A stretch of DNA of 64,000 bases from Streptomyces violascens (GCF_014649955.1 NZ_BMUA01000001.1:248001-312000), one strand, 5' to 3'; positions 49,393-58,152 are shown, counted from the stretch's first letter. Made by a program: numbers and translations. Notes: a model not told the origin generated them from the letters alone.

Positions 49393-50364
49393 GTGAGTGC
49401 GCTGCGCATCGGAGTCCTGGCCTACCCGGGCTGCTTCGCGTCCGAAGTGTTCGGGGTGCCCGACCTCTTGACGATGGCGTCACACGTGGCCGGTCCCGGC
49501 CGCGCCGGATACGAGGTGTCGATCGTCTCGTCGCGCCGTCGGGTCACCGCGTCGGGCGGCGCGGAGCTGGCCGTCTCGCCGCCGCGCGAGGCCGACGTCC
49601 TTGTCGTGCCGGGCTTCGAGCTCGCACCTGGCCTCGACGTGGACGCGGAACTCGCCGCCCTCACCCCTGAGGTCGCCGTGATCCGCTCACACGCGGAGGC
49701 GGGCCGCATGGTCGTCTCGATCTGCGTCGGGGCGTTCCTGCTCGCCGAGGCCGGGCTGCTCAACGGGCGACGGGCGACGACCTGCTGGCTGCTCGCGGAC
49801 GAACTGGCCCGGCGCTGCCCGGGCGCCGATGTCCGGCCCGAACACCTCGTCGTCACCGACAAGGGTGTGACGACGACGGCCGCCTTCAGTGCCATGTACG
49901 ACTTCGCCCTCGGCCTGATCCGCGAGCACAGCGGCGCCGAAGTGGCGCGGACGACCGCACGGATGGCACTGCTCGACGACGCCCGCTCGTCCCAGACTCC
50001 CTACGTCGACGTCGCCCTTCTTCCGCAGCCGGGATCCGATTTCTCACGCCGGGTCATGCGCCGGCTCGACCAGAACCTCGCCGAGCGATACGACCTTGCC
50101 GCGCTGTCGGACGCGTTCCATGTCAGCACGCGTACGCTGCTGCGGCGCTTCGCCGACGAGACGGGCCAGAGTCCGCTGGAATACCTGCAGTTGTCGCGCG
50201 TCCGGCGCGCCCGTCACCTCCTGGAAACCACGGACCGGACCGTCGCCGGCATCGCCACGGCGGTCGGGTACCGCGACCCGGGAACCTTTGCCGCACTCTT
50301 CGCCAGACACACCGGCCGACGTCCGCGGGACTACCGCGCCACCTTTCGGCGCAACGCCCGGTGA
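49393..50364 (+). CDS. GlxA-family regulator (DJ-1/PfpI domain + AraC HTH)
   Basis: 323 residues from GTG 49393. The N-terminal half is a class I glutamine amidotransferase-like fold: IGVLAYPGCFASEVFGVPD, ADVLVVPGFE, and the nucleophile-elbow-like VVSICVGAFLLAEAGLL with Cys. The C-terminal half has two AraC helix-turn-helix motifs: LAALSDAFHVSTRTLLRRFADETG and VAGIATAVGYRDPGTFAALFARHTGRRPRDYR. GlxA-type regulators sense small metabolites or cAMP-like signals. The target is unknown; the neighbouring genes are remnants. Confidence 0.93.
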   Translation: MSALRIGVLAYPGCFASEVFGVPDLLTMASHVAGPGRAGYEVSIVSSRRRVTASGGAELAVSPPREADVLVVPGFELAPGLDVDAELAALTPEVAVIRSHAEAGRMVVSICVGAFLLAEAGLLNGRRATTCWLLADELARRCPGADVRPEHLVVTDKGVTTTAAFSAMYDFALGLIREHSGAEVARTTARMALLDDARSSQTPYVDVALLPQPGSDFSRRVMRRLDQNLAERYDLAALSDAFHVSTRTLLRRFADETGQSPLEYLQLSRVRRARHLLETTDRTVAGIATAVGYRDPGTFAALFARHTGRRPRDYRATFRRNAR

Positions 50365-50409
50365 TCCCGGAGCCTGGCGGTCCGCGTACCGCCCCTCCCT
50401 CGTCGGACC

Positions 50410-50990
50410 GCCGCCTTCGAGGGCGCCGGAAGGCGGCCCGGGTCGAAGGCGGTCGCGGCGAGCGTGCCATCCCGGGTGATCAAGCGGAAGACCGGGTATC
50501 CGGTGCTGTCGAAGGCCTCGCCGAGCGGCCCGTCGCCGGGCTCGGCCACGACGTGGGCGACCTCGGACAGGGCCGCCACCTGTTCGCGGGCCTCCTCCTC
50601 GGTGCCGTGCACGACGGCGAGACGCTGCGGCCGGTCTCGCGTGCGGTCGTGCGGGCCTGCTCCACGAAGAGCGGCAGCCGTTCCTTGCAGGCCCGGCAAT
50701 CGGGCGAGAAGAAGCCGGGCATGGTCTCGCCGATGCTCTCGCGCGTGACCGGCTCGCCCGCGGTGGTGACCACCGAGAAGGGCGGGGCCGGTGAGCCCGC
50801 CGGAATGATCAGGCCCTCCGCCACCGAGTCGGCCTTCCGCTCTGCCTGGGCGCGGAGTTTGCGGATGACGCCGAAGGTGAGCAGCGGGTTCAGCAGGCAG
50901 AGCACGGCGATGAGGTCGAGCGGACCCTGTTCGCCAAGGTCGACGAGTTCCACGGGCTTCGCCGGTTCGAGGATCTCGGCGCTGCCCGGC
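50410..50990 (-). pseudogene. Frameshifted TlpA/thioredoxin-like membrane-anchored protein
   Basis: On the minus strand one frame gives a membrane anchor (LDLIAVLCLLNPLLTFGVIRKL), a linker, FSVVTTAGEPVTRESIG and FFSPDCRACKERLPLF with a C-x-x-C site, up to TARETGR. The remainder, RLAVVHGTEEEAREQVAAL, DDGPLGEAF-like EPGDGPLGEAFDSTGYPVF and FDPGRLPAP, is in a second frame, so a frameshift lies near 50640. An intact gene would be about 190 residues. The N-terminus abuts an S26 signal peptidase fragment on the other strand. Confidence 0.7.
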
Positions 50991-51206
50991 GACCCCGTGC
51001 CGCCCGAGGTCCGCGCCGCCGTCGAGGCCCCGGACGGCTCGCTGGTGCCGTCCGGGGCGCTGGTCGTCCGGGGCGACGCGGCCCGCACCCAGGACTCCCG
51101 TCACTTCGGCTACGCGCCCCGGTCGGCCCTGCTCGGCGTGGTGGTCACCCGACCGGCCGCTCGTGAGCGGAGGCCCCTCCGGCCGCATCTGGATCCGGCG
51201 CACTGA
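50955..51206 (+). pseudogene. Remnant: C-terminus of an S26 signal peptidase
   Basis: Plus-strand frame ending at 51206 reads SALPGDPVPPEVRAAVEAPD, SLVPSGALVVRGDAARTQDSRHFGYAPRSALLGVVV. This is the second half of type I (S26) signal peptidases, where 'GD...DSR.FG' is the conserved box E. The N-terminal membrane anchor and the catalytic Ser/Lys boxes are missing. It is the opposite strand from the adjacent TlpA remnant; the two meet near 50960, consistent with a deletion or inversion. Confidence 0.6.
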
Positions 51207-51207
51207 T

Positions 51208-51702
51208 TCACGCGGGCTCCTGATGCCTCGTCATGTTCCGCTCGGCGTGCGACTGTCGGGCCAGTGCGGCGTCGGCCGCTTCGAGGATGCTGCCGAAGGA
51301 GCGGGTGATCATCGGCCGCACCATGAGCCGGGTCAGGACGGGGCCGAGCACCGGCAGCGCCATCTCGGCGCGCGTGGTCCACACGACCCGGGTGCCGCCG
51401 TCGACCTCGCTGAACGTCATGCTGCCGAACTCGTGCCGCGACGGCGGCACGCTCCGCTCGACGACGTACTCGGTGGTGTACGGCGCCTCGTAGCGGGTGA
51501 TGCGCTCCCTGAGCCAGCCGATGGCCCAGAGGTGGCTGCGCACCGCGCCCACGCCGTAGGGCGTGGACTCGCCCTGCCGGGTCAGCCGGCAGCGCAGCAC
51601 CACGGGTGAGCGCTCGTAGTTGGTGGTCGTGGTGAGCCAGGCGAAGACATCGTCGATGGGGGCGTCGATGACGCGCTCGACCGTCATGGTTTCCACAGTC
51701 AA
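51208..51702 (-). CDS. SRPBCC-family (START-like) protein
   Basis: 164 residues from TTG 51702, which overlaps the sigma-factor stop and has GAGGAG five bases upstream; ATG 51687 is the alternative. Fold evidence: VERVIDAPIDDVFAWLTTTTNYERSP, FGSMTFSEVDGGTRVVWTTRAEM and a C-terminal helix SFGSILEAADAALARQ that closes the ligand cavity. Polyketide cyclase/dehydrase-like SRPBCC proteins bind hydrophobic ligands. Translationally coupled to the ECF sigma gene upstream, so it may modulate or respond to the same signal. Confidence 0.88.
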   Translation of the reverse strand: MTVETMTVERVIDAPIDDVFAWLTTTTNYERSPVVLRCRLTRQGESTPYGVGAVRSHLWAIGWLRERITRYEAPYTTEYVVERSVPPSRHEFGSMTFSEVDGGTRVVWTTRAEMALPVLGPVLTRLMVRPMITRSFGSILEAADAALARQSHAERNMTRHQEPA

Positions 51703-52583
51703 CGCACTCCTCTGTCGAGTGGGCGCACCGCGTCGTCACGGTGCAGCTTGTCGGGATTGCGCACGGCGTAGAGGCCGGTGATCCGTCCGTCGTGGATCTC
51801 GAAGGCGACCAGCCAGTCGAGTTCGCCGTCGGTGAGGAACCGGGCCGCGGGCATGCCGTTGTAGGTGGCGTGCTCGATCCGGGTGTCGGGGGTGACGCTG
51901 GTGCGGGTCACGCCGAGAACGAACCGCGCGACCTCCTCGTTGCCGGTGATCGGGCGGCGCGCCGCGGTCACCTTCCCGCCGCCGTCGGCGATCTGGACGA
52001 CGTCGGGCGCCATGAGATCCATCAGCGCCTGGATCTCACCGGCCGACGTCGCGAGCAGGAACCGCTGGACGATCTCACGCGTTGCTTCCGAGTCGGGTTC
52101 GAAGCGGCGGCGCCGCGCGTGGACGTGCTGCCGCGCGCGGTGCGCGATTTGACGGACCGTCACCTCGGTCTTGCCGACCGAGACGGCGATCTCGCCATGG
52201 CTGTAGCCGAACACGTCGTGCAGCACGAACACCGCGCGCTCGGTCGGGTTCAGGGTCTCCAGGACGAGCATCAGGGCCATCGACACCGATTCGGCGAGGA
52301 TCGCGTCCTCGCTCACCGCGGGTCCGGTACGGATCGGCTCGGGCAGCCAGGTGCCGATGTACTCCTCGCGCCGCGCCTTGACCGCGCGCAGATGGTTGAG
52401 GGACTGCCGGGTCACGATGCGCACCAGGTAGGCGCGCGGGTGCTCGACCTCGGCCGGGTCCACCGCGCTCCAGCGCAGATAGCTCTCCTGGAGCACGTCC
52501 TCGGCATCCGCGGCGCTGCCCAGCATCTCGTAGGCGATGGTGAAAAGCAGCGGCCGGTGCTCACTGAAGGCGTCCTCGGTCAC
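51699..52583 (-). CDS. ECF sigma factor, SigJ-like, with SnoaL-like C-terminal domain
   Basis: 294 residues from GTG 52583 (GGGGGAGG upstream). Region 2 is FTIAYEMLGSAADAEDVLQESYLRW and AYLVRIVTRQSLNHLR. Region 4 is LNPTERAVFVLHDVFGYSHGEIAVSVGKTEVTVRQIAHRARQHV. After residue about 175 comes an NTF2/SnoaL-like domain (FLLATSAGEIQALMDLMAPDVVQIADGGGK, then ITGLYAVRNPDKL), as in the ECF41/SigJ groups where it regulates the sigma factor in place of an anti-sigma protein. It heads a two-gene operon with the SRPBCC protein, divergent from the HTH regulator. Confidence 0.93.
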   Translation of the reverse strand: MTEDAFSEHRPLLFTIAYEMLGSAADAEDVLQESYLRWSAVDPAEVEHPRAYLVRIVTRQSLNHLRAVKARREEYIGTWLPEPIRTGPAVSEDAILAESVSMALMLVLETLNPTERAVFVLHDVFGYSHGEIAVSVGKTEVTVRQIAHRARQHVHARRRRFEPDSEATREIVQRFLLATSAGEIQALMDLMAPDVVQIADGGGKVTAARRPITGNEEVARFVLGVTRTSVTPDTRIEHATYNGMPAARFLTDGELDWLVAFEIHDGRITGLYAVRNPDKLHRDDAVRPLDRGVR

Positions 52584-52801
52584 GGCCTGCCTCCCCCCGC
52601 CGCCCCGCACACGTACCCCGGCATCCCACCAGACCTCTCTCGACCGTTCATGCCTGCCCACCTGTCCACGCATGACCATCGAGACACTCCGCCCCGGCAG
52701 AACGTGACACCCCGCCGGTGTGATCCGCTTCACAATGACGGGCCCCGCCGGGGCGTCGGGCGGAGATGTGACAGTTGCTTCGTGAAATGTGTTTCGCCTG
52801 A

Positions 52802-52830
52802 TTGTTTGCGCGAATGCCTCGTCCTACCCT
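52802..52830 (+). promoter_or_regulatory. Probable leaderless promoter of HTH regulator copy 2
   Basis: TTGTTT (52802-52807), 17-base spacer, TACCCT (52825-52830), then six bases to the ATG at 52837. Transcription would start at the start codon. Confidence 0.5.
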
Positions 52831-52836
52831 GAGGGG

Positions 52837-53217
52837 ATGGGTGCCGTACCTGAACCACATGCAGGCTGGACGTTCCTCACCAACCACGCCCGCGTACTGG
52901 CCGCGATCGCCGACGACCCCTCGACCCGCATACGCGACATCGCGGCGCACTGCCGGCTCACCGAGCGCGCCGTCCAGCGGATCATCGCCGACCTGGAGGA
53001 GGCCGGATACCTCTCGCACACCCGGCACGGGCGCTCCAACACGTACCGCATCGAACCGGGCACGCCGCTGAGGCACCCCGCCGAGGCCGGACTGACGGTG
53101 GCCACTCTCCTCGCGGTCCTGGCCCAGCACGACGAGCAGCGCGGAAAGCCCCGTCCGCAGGAGCTGCGGGCGGCGCCCGAGCGGGACCGGGAGGCGCAGC
53201 CCGAACGGTCGCGCTGA
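52837..53217 (+). CDS. Winged-helix (MarR-like) regulator, copy 2
   Basis: 126 residues from ATG 52837. VPEPHAGWTFLTNHARVLA, RIRDIAAHCRLTERAVQRII and DLEEAGYLSHTRHGRSNTYRIEPG match copy 1 (36157-36516) almost residue for residue; the C-terminal tail diverges and is longer, Arg/Glu-rich. It precedes the PAS-GAF-SpoIIE phosphatase gene by 162 bases with a hairpin between, so it may be transcribed separately. Confidence 0.85.
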   Translation: MGAVPEPHAGWTFLTNHARVLAAIADDPSTRIRDIAAHCRLTERAVQRIIADLEEAGYLSHTRHGRSNTYRIEPGTPLRHPAEAGLTVATLLAVLAQHDEQRGKPRPQELRAAPERDREAQPERSR

Positions 53218-53228
53218 CCGTCCGCCCG

Positions 53229-53254
53229 CCTCGGGCGGCCCCGGGCGCCCGAGG
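53229..53254 (+). terminator. Hairpin after HTH regulator copy 2
   Basis: A perfect 9-bp stem (53229-53237 with 53246-53254) and 8-base loop, 12 bases after the stop codon. Confidence 0.6.
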
Positions 53255-53379
53255 TCACTCAGCGTGTGCGACCTGGCCCTTTTCCGGTATCTGCTCTGCC
53301 GATCTCCGCGTGCCGGGGGAAGATGGTGAAGGCGCTGGGACAGGAGTGAGGCGCCGGGCGGGCGGACGAAGGGCCGACG

Positions 53380-55467
53380 ATGAACGCATCCGAGGTATTC
53401 GGGGAGCGGCTCGGGCCCCTGCGCGTCGCCGCCTCCGAGCCGGGCGGCCTTCTCGACGTGCTGGGGGTTGCCGCCATCGTCCTGGACGAGACCGGCCGGA
53501 TCGCCCTGTGGAGCCCGCAGGCTCACGAGCTGTTCGGCTGGGACGCACAGGAGGCCCTCGGCCATTCCGCCGCGAAGCTCCTGGTCTCCGAGGAGCACCG
53601 CCCGCAGGTTCTCGACCTGTTCGCCCGGGTGATGAGCGGCGGCGGGGCTTGGGCGGGCGTCTTCCCGGTCCGGCACAAGGACGGCCGCACGCGGATGGTG
53701 GAGTTCCGCAACATGCGGCTCCAGGACGAGCACGGCGGCCTGTACGCCCTTGGAATCGCCACCGACGAGCCGACGCTGCGCGCCGTCGAGCGCGACCTGG
53801 CCCTTTCGGTACGCCTCGTGTCGCAGTCGCCGATCGGCCTCGCGGTGCTGGACACCGAGCTGCGCTACGTCCTGGTCAACCCGGCGCTGGCACGGATCAA
53901 CGGGGTGTCGTCCGCCGACCACATGGGGCGTACGGTCCATGATGCCCTGCCGTTCCTGGACAGCGCGCACATCGAGTCCGCGATGCGCCGGGTCCTGGAG
54001 ACGGGCGTGCCACTGCTCGACCAGACGGCCATCGGCCGGACCCTCGCCGATTCGGCCGAGCACGCCTGGAACGTGTCGTACTACCGCCTGGAGGACCCAG
54101 CCGGCCGGGTCCTCGGCGTCGCGACATCGGTCGTCGATGTCAGCGAGCAGTACCACGCGGCGAACGAGGCCGCCGAGGCCCGCAGGCGCCTCGACCTCAT
54201 CGCGCGCGCGTCGGTGCGCGTGGGCACCACCCTCGATCTGAGCCGCACCGCCCACGAGCTGGCCGATCTCGTGGTGACCGACCTCGCCGACATAGCGGCC
54301 GTCGACCTCCTCGACTCCATCCTGGAAGGCCACAACGCCACCAAGGATCTTTCGACGGGACCGGTGTCCATCCGCGCCCTGGCCGTCGCGGCCGCCTATC
54401 CCACCGACGCCCTGCGGGCCGCCGATCCACCGGGCAACATCGCGAAGTACAACGCCGAACGCCTGGTCACCCGGTGTGTCACCACGGCCAGGCCCGTGCT
54501 GATCAGCCATGTCGGGCCGGGGGATCTGGCGAACATCGCCCGTGACGACGAGGCCGCCGCCCTCCTGGACCGCGCCGGCCTGCACTCCTATCTGGCGGTC
54601 CCGCTGATCGCGCGCGGTGAGGTGCTCGGCGCCCTCGACCTCAAGCGCGCCCGCAACCCGCAGCCCTTCACCCACGACGACGCCGTCCTGGCCCTCGAAC
54701 TCGCCACCCGGGCCGCCGTCTCCATCGACAACGCGCGCTGGTACCAGCAGCAGCGCAACGCCGCCCTCTCGCTCCAGCGCCACCTCCTGCCGCGCCAGCC
54801 GCCCCAGCCCACGGGGCTCGACGTCGCCTACCGCTACCAGCCCGCGGCGGCCCTCGGCGAGGCCGGCGGCGACTGGTTCGACGCCATCCCCGTGGCCGGC
54901 GACAAGACCGCGCTCGTCGTCGGCGACGTGATGGGCCACGGCATCAACGCGGCTGCCACGATGGGCCAGTTGCGCACCGCCACCCGCACCCTGGCCGGCC
55001 TCGACCTCGACCCCGCCGATGTCCTGCGCCACCTCGACCGCATCACCGCGGAGCTGGACGAGACGACCGCCACCTGTGTGTACGCCGTCTACGACCCGCA
55101 CCGCACGCACTGCCGCATCGCCCTCGCCGGCCACCTGCCGCCCATCTGGGACCGCCCGGGCCGGGCCCCCCGCTTTCTGCAACTCCCCACCGGCGCGCCG
55201 CTCGGCGTCGGCGGCGTCCCCTTCAAGGCCACCACGGTGGAGGCCGCGCCCGGCGACCGGCTCGTCCTGTACACCGACGGCCTCGTCGAGACCCGCGACC
55301 AGCCCATCGACGACCGGCTGCGCGCCCTGCTCGACGCGCTCACCCACCACCGCCTGCCCCTGGAGGCGACCTGCGACCGCCTCCTGGCCGCGCTGCCCCC
55401 GCCGCAGGGCCACGACGACATCGCCCTGCTCATCGCCCAGGTCATCCCGTCCCGCCGCCCGGCCTGA
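53380..55467 (+). CDS. PAS-PAS-GAF-SpoIIE (PP2C-type) phosphatase
   Basis: 695 residues. PAS 1 (about 20-125): VAAIVLDETGRIALWSPQAHELFGW and GGLYALGIATDEP. PAS 2 (about 140-250): QSPIGLAVLDTELRYVLVNPALARING. GAF (about 265-460): RARLDLIARASVRV-like start and LHSYLAVPLIARGEVLGALDLKRA. The SpoIIE phosphatase domain (about 470-690) has SLQRHLLPRQPPQ, ALGEAGGDWFDAI, ALVVGDVMGHGINAAATMGQLR, LVLYTDGLVETRD and GHDDIALLI, with Asp residues for two metals. It would dephosphorylate a STAS-type anti-sigma antagonist. No histidine-kinase-like ATPase is fused, unlike many longer Streptomyces members. Confidence 0.94.
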   Translation: MNASEVFGERLGPLRVAASEPGGLLDVLGVAAIVLDETGRIALWSPQAHELFGWDAQEALGHSAAKLLVSEEHRPQVLDLFARVMSGGGAWAGVFPVRHKDGRTRMVEFRNMRLQDEHGGLYALGIATDEPTLRAVERDLALSVRLVSQSPIGLAVLDTELRYVLVNPALARINGVSSADHMGRTVHDALPFLDSAHIESAMRRVLETGVPLLDQTAIGRTLADSAEHAWNVSYYRLEDPAGRVLGVATSVVDVSEQYHAANEAAEARRRLDLIARASVRVGTTLDLSRTAHELADLVVTDLADIAAVDLLDSILEGHNATKDLSTGPVSIRALAVAAAYPTDALRAADPPGNIAKYNAERLVTRCVTTARPVLISHVGPGDLANIARDDEAAALLDRAGLHSYLAVPLIARGEVLGALDLKRARNPQPFTHDDAVLALELATRAAVSIDNARWYQQQRNAALSLQRHLLPRQPPQPTGLDVAYRYQPAAALGEAGGDWFDAIPVAGDKTALVVGDVMGHGINAAATMGQLRTATRTLAGLDLDPADVLRHLDRITAELDETTATCVYAVYDPHRTHCRIALAGHLPPIWDRPGRAPRFLQLPTGAPLGVGGVPFKATTVEAAPGDRLVLYTDGLVETRDQPIDDRLRALLDALTHHRLPLEATCDRLLAALPPPQGHDDIALLIAQVIPSRRPA

Positions 55468-55551
55468 AGCGGCCCGCTCATCAGGGCGCCGCACCCCGTT
55501 CGCTGTACGCCGGGGTGTACGAAGCCAGTCCGCGGGGCACCCCGTAGCTCT

Positions 55552-55869
55552 ATGACCACCTATGTCGTAACGATCCCCGGAACCCTTCTCGCGAAGCGCA
55601 CCGACGCGACCACCGAGATCCTCGAACGCGCCCTGCGCCCCGCCGACCCGCGCGGCACCCGCGCCGGACAGGCGGAACATCTGGAGATGCTCACCTTCTA
55701 CAGCGGATCCTCGGCGTTCAGCATCCGCCTCGAAGTCGAGGCCGACGACACCGAGGCCGCCGAGCGGGAGGCCCGCCGGACGGTCACCGCCGCACTGCGC
55801 ACGGCCGGCTACGCGGAGGACGAGGCCCCGCTGGGCGACGCGGTCATCACCGGAATCACCACGGAGTGA
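55552..55869 (+). CDS. Hypothetical protein
   Basis: 105 residues. YVVTIPGTLLAKRTDATTEILERAL starts a small alpha/beta protein with many acidic residues, ending GDAVITGITTE. A comparable length and opening are known to me from uncharacterised actinomycete proteins, but no domain name can be given. It follows the SpoIIE phosphatase gene by 84 bases on the same strand, so it may be cotranscribed. Confidence 0.65.
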   Translation: MTTYVVTIPGTLLAKRTDATTEILERALRPADPRGTRAGQAEHLEMLTFYSGSSAFSIRLEVEADDTEAAEREARRTVTAALRTAGYAEDEAPLGDAVITGITTE

Positions 55870-55939
55870 GGGGTACGGGGTGAGTGCCGGCTGCCGATGG
55901 GGCCCGGGAGGCGGCACAACCCCACGGCCGGTCCGGCGC

Positions 55940-56551
55940 TCACGGGGCCGGCTTGCGCACCGCCCGCAGAATCGCGGGCAGGCGCGGCTTCGGCCCGCCG
56001 GGATCGGGAGGGCTGTCGGCCGAGGCCTCGGCGTCGGCGTCGGCGTCGGCCGGGCGGCGTTGCCACCAATGGTGGCGCCGGGGGTGCAGGGCGCGGCCGA
56101 GCCGGCGGCCCAGGAGCAGGTAACCGGCAAAGGAACCGAGCGAGTTGAGGATGACGTCGTCGATGTCGAAGGCGCGGCCCGTGACCAGCAGACCCTGGGC
56201 CGCCTCGACGGTGAGCATCACGAATGCGGTCATCAGGACCACGCGCAGGAGACCGCGCGTCCGGGGAAACAGCACGGGCAGGAGCACCCCGAAGGGCAGG
56301 CCGAGCAGGACGTTTCCGCCGATCTGCTTCACAGCGTCCCGCCAGTGGGGCTGTGTGAGATAGGCGCGTATCGAGTCACCCGGGTGCAGGTTGGTGTGCG
56401 TCAGCCGCACGGACGCGGGTGACGGGACGAGGGTGGCCCGGGCCAGTACCACCGCGAAAGCCACCATGCAGACGAACCCCACGATCAGCACGGCCCCACG
56501 AGCCACCGCCGCTCGCCAAGTACGCCGCTGGAGCCGGGGTCCTGTTGCCAT
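55940..56551 (-). CDS. VanZ-family membrane protein
   Basis: 203 residues from ATG 56551; GGGGTGAC precedes it closely. Helices: VLIVGFVCMVAFAVVLARATL, IGGNVLLGLPFGVLLPVLF, LLRVVLMTAFVMLTVEAAQGLL and ILNSLGSFAGYLLLGRRLG. NVLLGLPFG, TVEAAQGLLVTGRAFDIDDVILNSLG is the classic VanZ signature. The C-terminal tail is Asp/Ala- and Pro-rich. VanZ gives low-level teicoplanin resistance in enterococci; in streptomycetes related proteins have no settled role. Confidence 0.9.
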   Translation of the reverse strand: MATGPRLQRRTWRAAVARGAVLIVGFVCMVAFAVVLARATLVPSPASVRLTHTNLHPGDSIRAYLTQPHWRDAVKQIGGNVLLGLPFGVLLPVLFPRTRGLLRVVLMTAFVMLTVEAAQGLLVTGRAFDIDDVILNSLGSFAGYLLLGRRLGRALHPRRHHWWQRRPADADADAEASADSPPDPGGPKPRLPAILRAVRKPAP

Positions 56552-56603
56552 GTCACCCCGGGTACCCCGTCCGCCGTTCACCGAACAGCGGGCCCCCAGA
56601 TCG

Positions 56604-56647
56604 ATTGACGCGCCTCTATTGACGCGCCCACGCCAGGGTCCTACGGT
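56604..56647 (+). promoter_or_regulatory. Promoter with tandem ATTGACGCGCC repeats before alginate lyase
   Basis: ATTGACGCGCC occurs at 56604-56614 and 56618-56628, 14 bases apart. The second copy contains -35 TTGACG (56619-56624), followed after a 17-base spacer by -10 TACGGT (56642-56647). This is a good housekeeping promoter; the repeat may bind a regulator. The alginate lyase gene starts at 56758. Confidence 0.65.
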
Positions 56648-56757
56648 TTCCCCGTTCATATCCGAGCATTGCGTTCAACATACGGAACAGGACATGGAGA
56701 GGTCCGCGCGCCCGCCGGCCGTCGAGTCGCCAACACCCCCCACAAGAAGGTCCTTTG

Positions 56758-57603
56758 ATGCGCATACGCCCCCTGCTCCTCCCCCTCACCACAGCTGCCG
56801 CCATCCTCGGCACCCTGGCCTTCGTGGCCCCGGCATCCTCAACACCACTGTTCCTCAAGGGAGTTGACGCCAAGGGTGGCAGCAGCGTTTCCAGCGTCGG
56901 CACCGGCGCTCTCACGAACGCGTCGGCCGCGCCCGGCGGCAGCTTCGACCTGTCGGTGTGGGAACTCCAGGAGCCGGTGGGCTCCCCCGGATCGCCGACC
57001 ACGATCCCGCCGTCCCGGCTCCAAGGCGGCAACGGCTTCCAGGACGCGTACTTCTACGGCGACGCGCGCGACGGCGCGATGACGTTCTGGGCGCCGGAAA
57101 AGGGTGTCACGACACCGAACTCCCACTACGCCCGCTCCGAGCTGCGCGAGATGAACCGCGACGGCAGCCCTGCGAACTGGTCGCTCGACGGAACCCACCG
57201 GCTGAACGCGACGCTGCGCGTGGTGTCGGTGACGTCCAACGTCTGCGTCGGCCAGATTCACCTCGGCACGGGCGGCCCCTCCACGAAACCGCTGCTGGAG
57301 CTCTACTACCGCGCCAACGGTGACATCGTCCTGGGCACGGAGAACTCGCCCTCGGGCGGGCAGACGACACACGCCGTGGGCCATGTACCGGTCGGCAAGA
57401 CATGGAGTTACACGATCGGCGTCTCCGGGGGCCACACCATCGACCTGACGGCCAACGGAAGCACCACCCACTACGCGATCCCGTCCTCCTTCAACAGCTA
57501 CCAGCAGTACTTCAAGGCGGGCTCCTACAACCAGTCGTCCTCCAGCAGCACGACCAAGGGCGCCCGCGTCGCCTTCTACAAGCTCACCGTCGCGCACAGC
57601 TGA
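56758..57603 (+). CDS. Secreted alginate lyase (polysaccharide lyase family 7)
   Basis: 281 residues from ATG 56758 (AGAAGG upstream). Signal peptide: RIRPLLLPLTTAAAILGTLAF, cleaved near ASSTP. The PL7 jelly-roll motifs are clear: FDLSVWELQEPVG, NSHYARSELREM (the R-S-E-L-R box), VCVGQIHLG (QIH, the substrate-selectivity box) and QQYFKAGSYNQSS (YxKAGxYxQ). QIH rather than QVH points to poly-guluronate or mixed preference in family knowledge. The enzyme cleaves alginate outside the cell by beta-elimination. The gene stands alone with its own promoter. Confidence 0.94.
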   Translation: MRIRPLLLPLTTAAAILGTLAFVAPASSTPLFLKGVDAKGGSSVSSVGTGALTNASAAPGGSFDLSVWELQEPVGSPGSPTTIPPSRLQGGNGFQDAYFYGDARDGAMTFWAPEKGVTTPNSHYARSELREMNRDGSPANWSLDGTHRLNATLRVVSVTSNVCVGQIHLGTGGPSTKPLLELYYRANGDIVLGTENSPSGGQTTHAVGHVPVGKTWSYTIGVSGGHTIDLTANGSTTHYAIPSSFNSYQQYFKAGSYNQSSSSSTTKGARVAFYKLTVAHS

Positions 57604-57681
57604 TTTCGCGGGCGCCGGTCCACCCATGTGAACGCGGGCTGTGCGAACACGGGCAGGCCGGCGCCGAGGCGTACGGGACCG

Positions 57682-58152
57682 TCAGTTGTCCTCCGCCTGG
57701 AACATCCACGCGTGCTTCTCCAGCTCGCCCGTCAGCGTGATGAGCATGTCCTGGGTCACCGGGTCGGGTTCGTCCGTCACCCGGATCCGGTCGCGCATCC
57801 GCTCGATGATCCGGCCGAGGGCGACGACCAGCACCTGGACGGCATCGGAGTCCTTGATCCAGCCCTCCGGCACGGTGCCGATCGCGCCGGCCCCGGCAAC
57901 CGTGGCGGCCCGGCCGTCGGGGCTCACACCGAGCGCCGAGGCACGCTCGGCGACCTTGTCGGAGTGCTGACGCGCCGTGGTCACCACCTCGTCGAGTTGC
58001 AGATGGACGGAGCGGAAGCGCGGGCCGACCACGTTCCAGTGCACCTGCTTGGCCACCAGCGCCAGATCGACCAGATCGACCAGCGCACCCTGCAACGCCG
58101 TGCCGACCACCTTCAGGTCCGCGTCGGACAGGGAACCCTTGACCACAGACAC
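57682..58152 (-). CDS. dps: Dps ferritin-like DNA-protection protein
   Basis: 156 residues from GTG 58152, with GGGAG seven bases upstream. The four-helix bundle shows VGTALQGALVDLVDLALVAKQVHWNVVGPRFRSVHLQLDEVV, where His, Asp and Glu of the inter-subunit ferroxidase site occur (QVHWNV, LQLDEVV). It continues with HSDKVAERASALGVSPDGR and LTGELEKHAWMFQAE. Dps stores iron using peroxide and coats DNA. It is convergent with the alginate lyase gene. Confidence 0.92.
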   Translation of the reverse strand: MSVVKGSLSDADLKVVGTALQGALVDLVDLALVAKQVHWNVVGPRFRSVHLQLDEVVTTARQHSDKVAERASALGVSPDGRAATVAGAGAIGTVPEGWIKDSDAVQVLVVALGRIIERMRDRIRVTDEPDPVTQDMLITLTGELEKHAWMFQAEDN

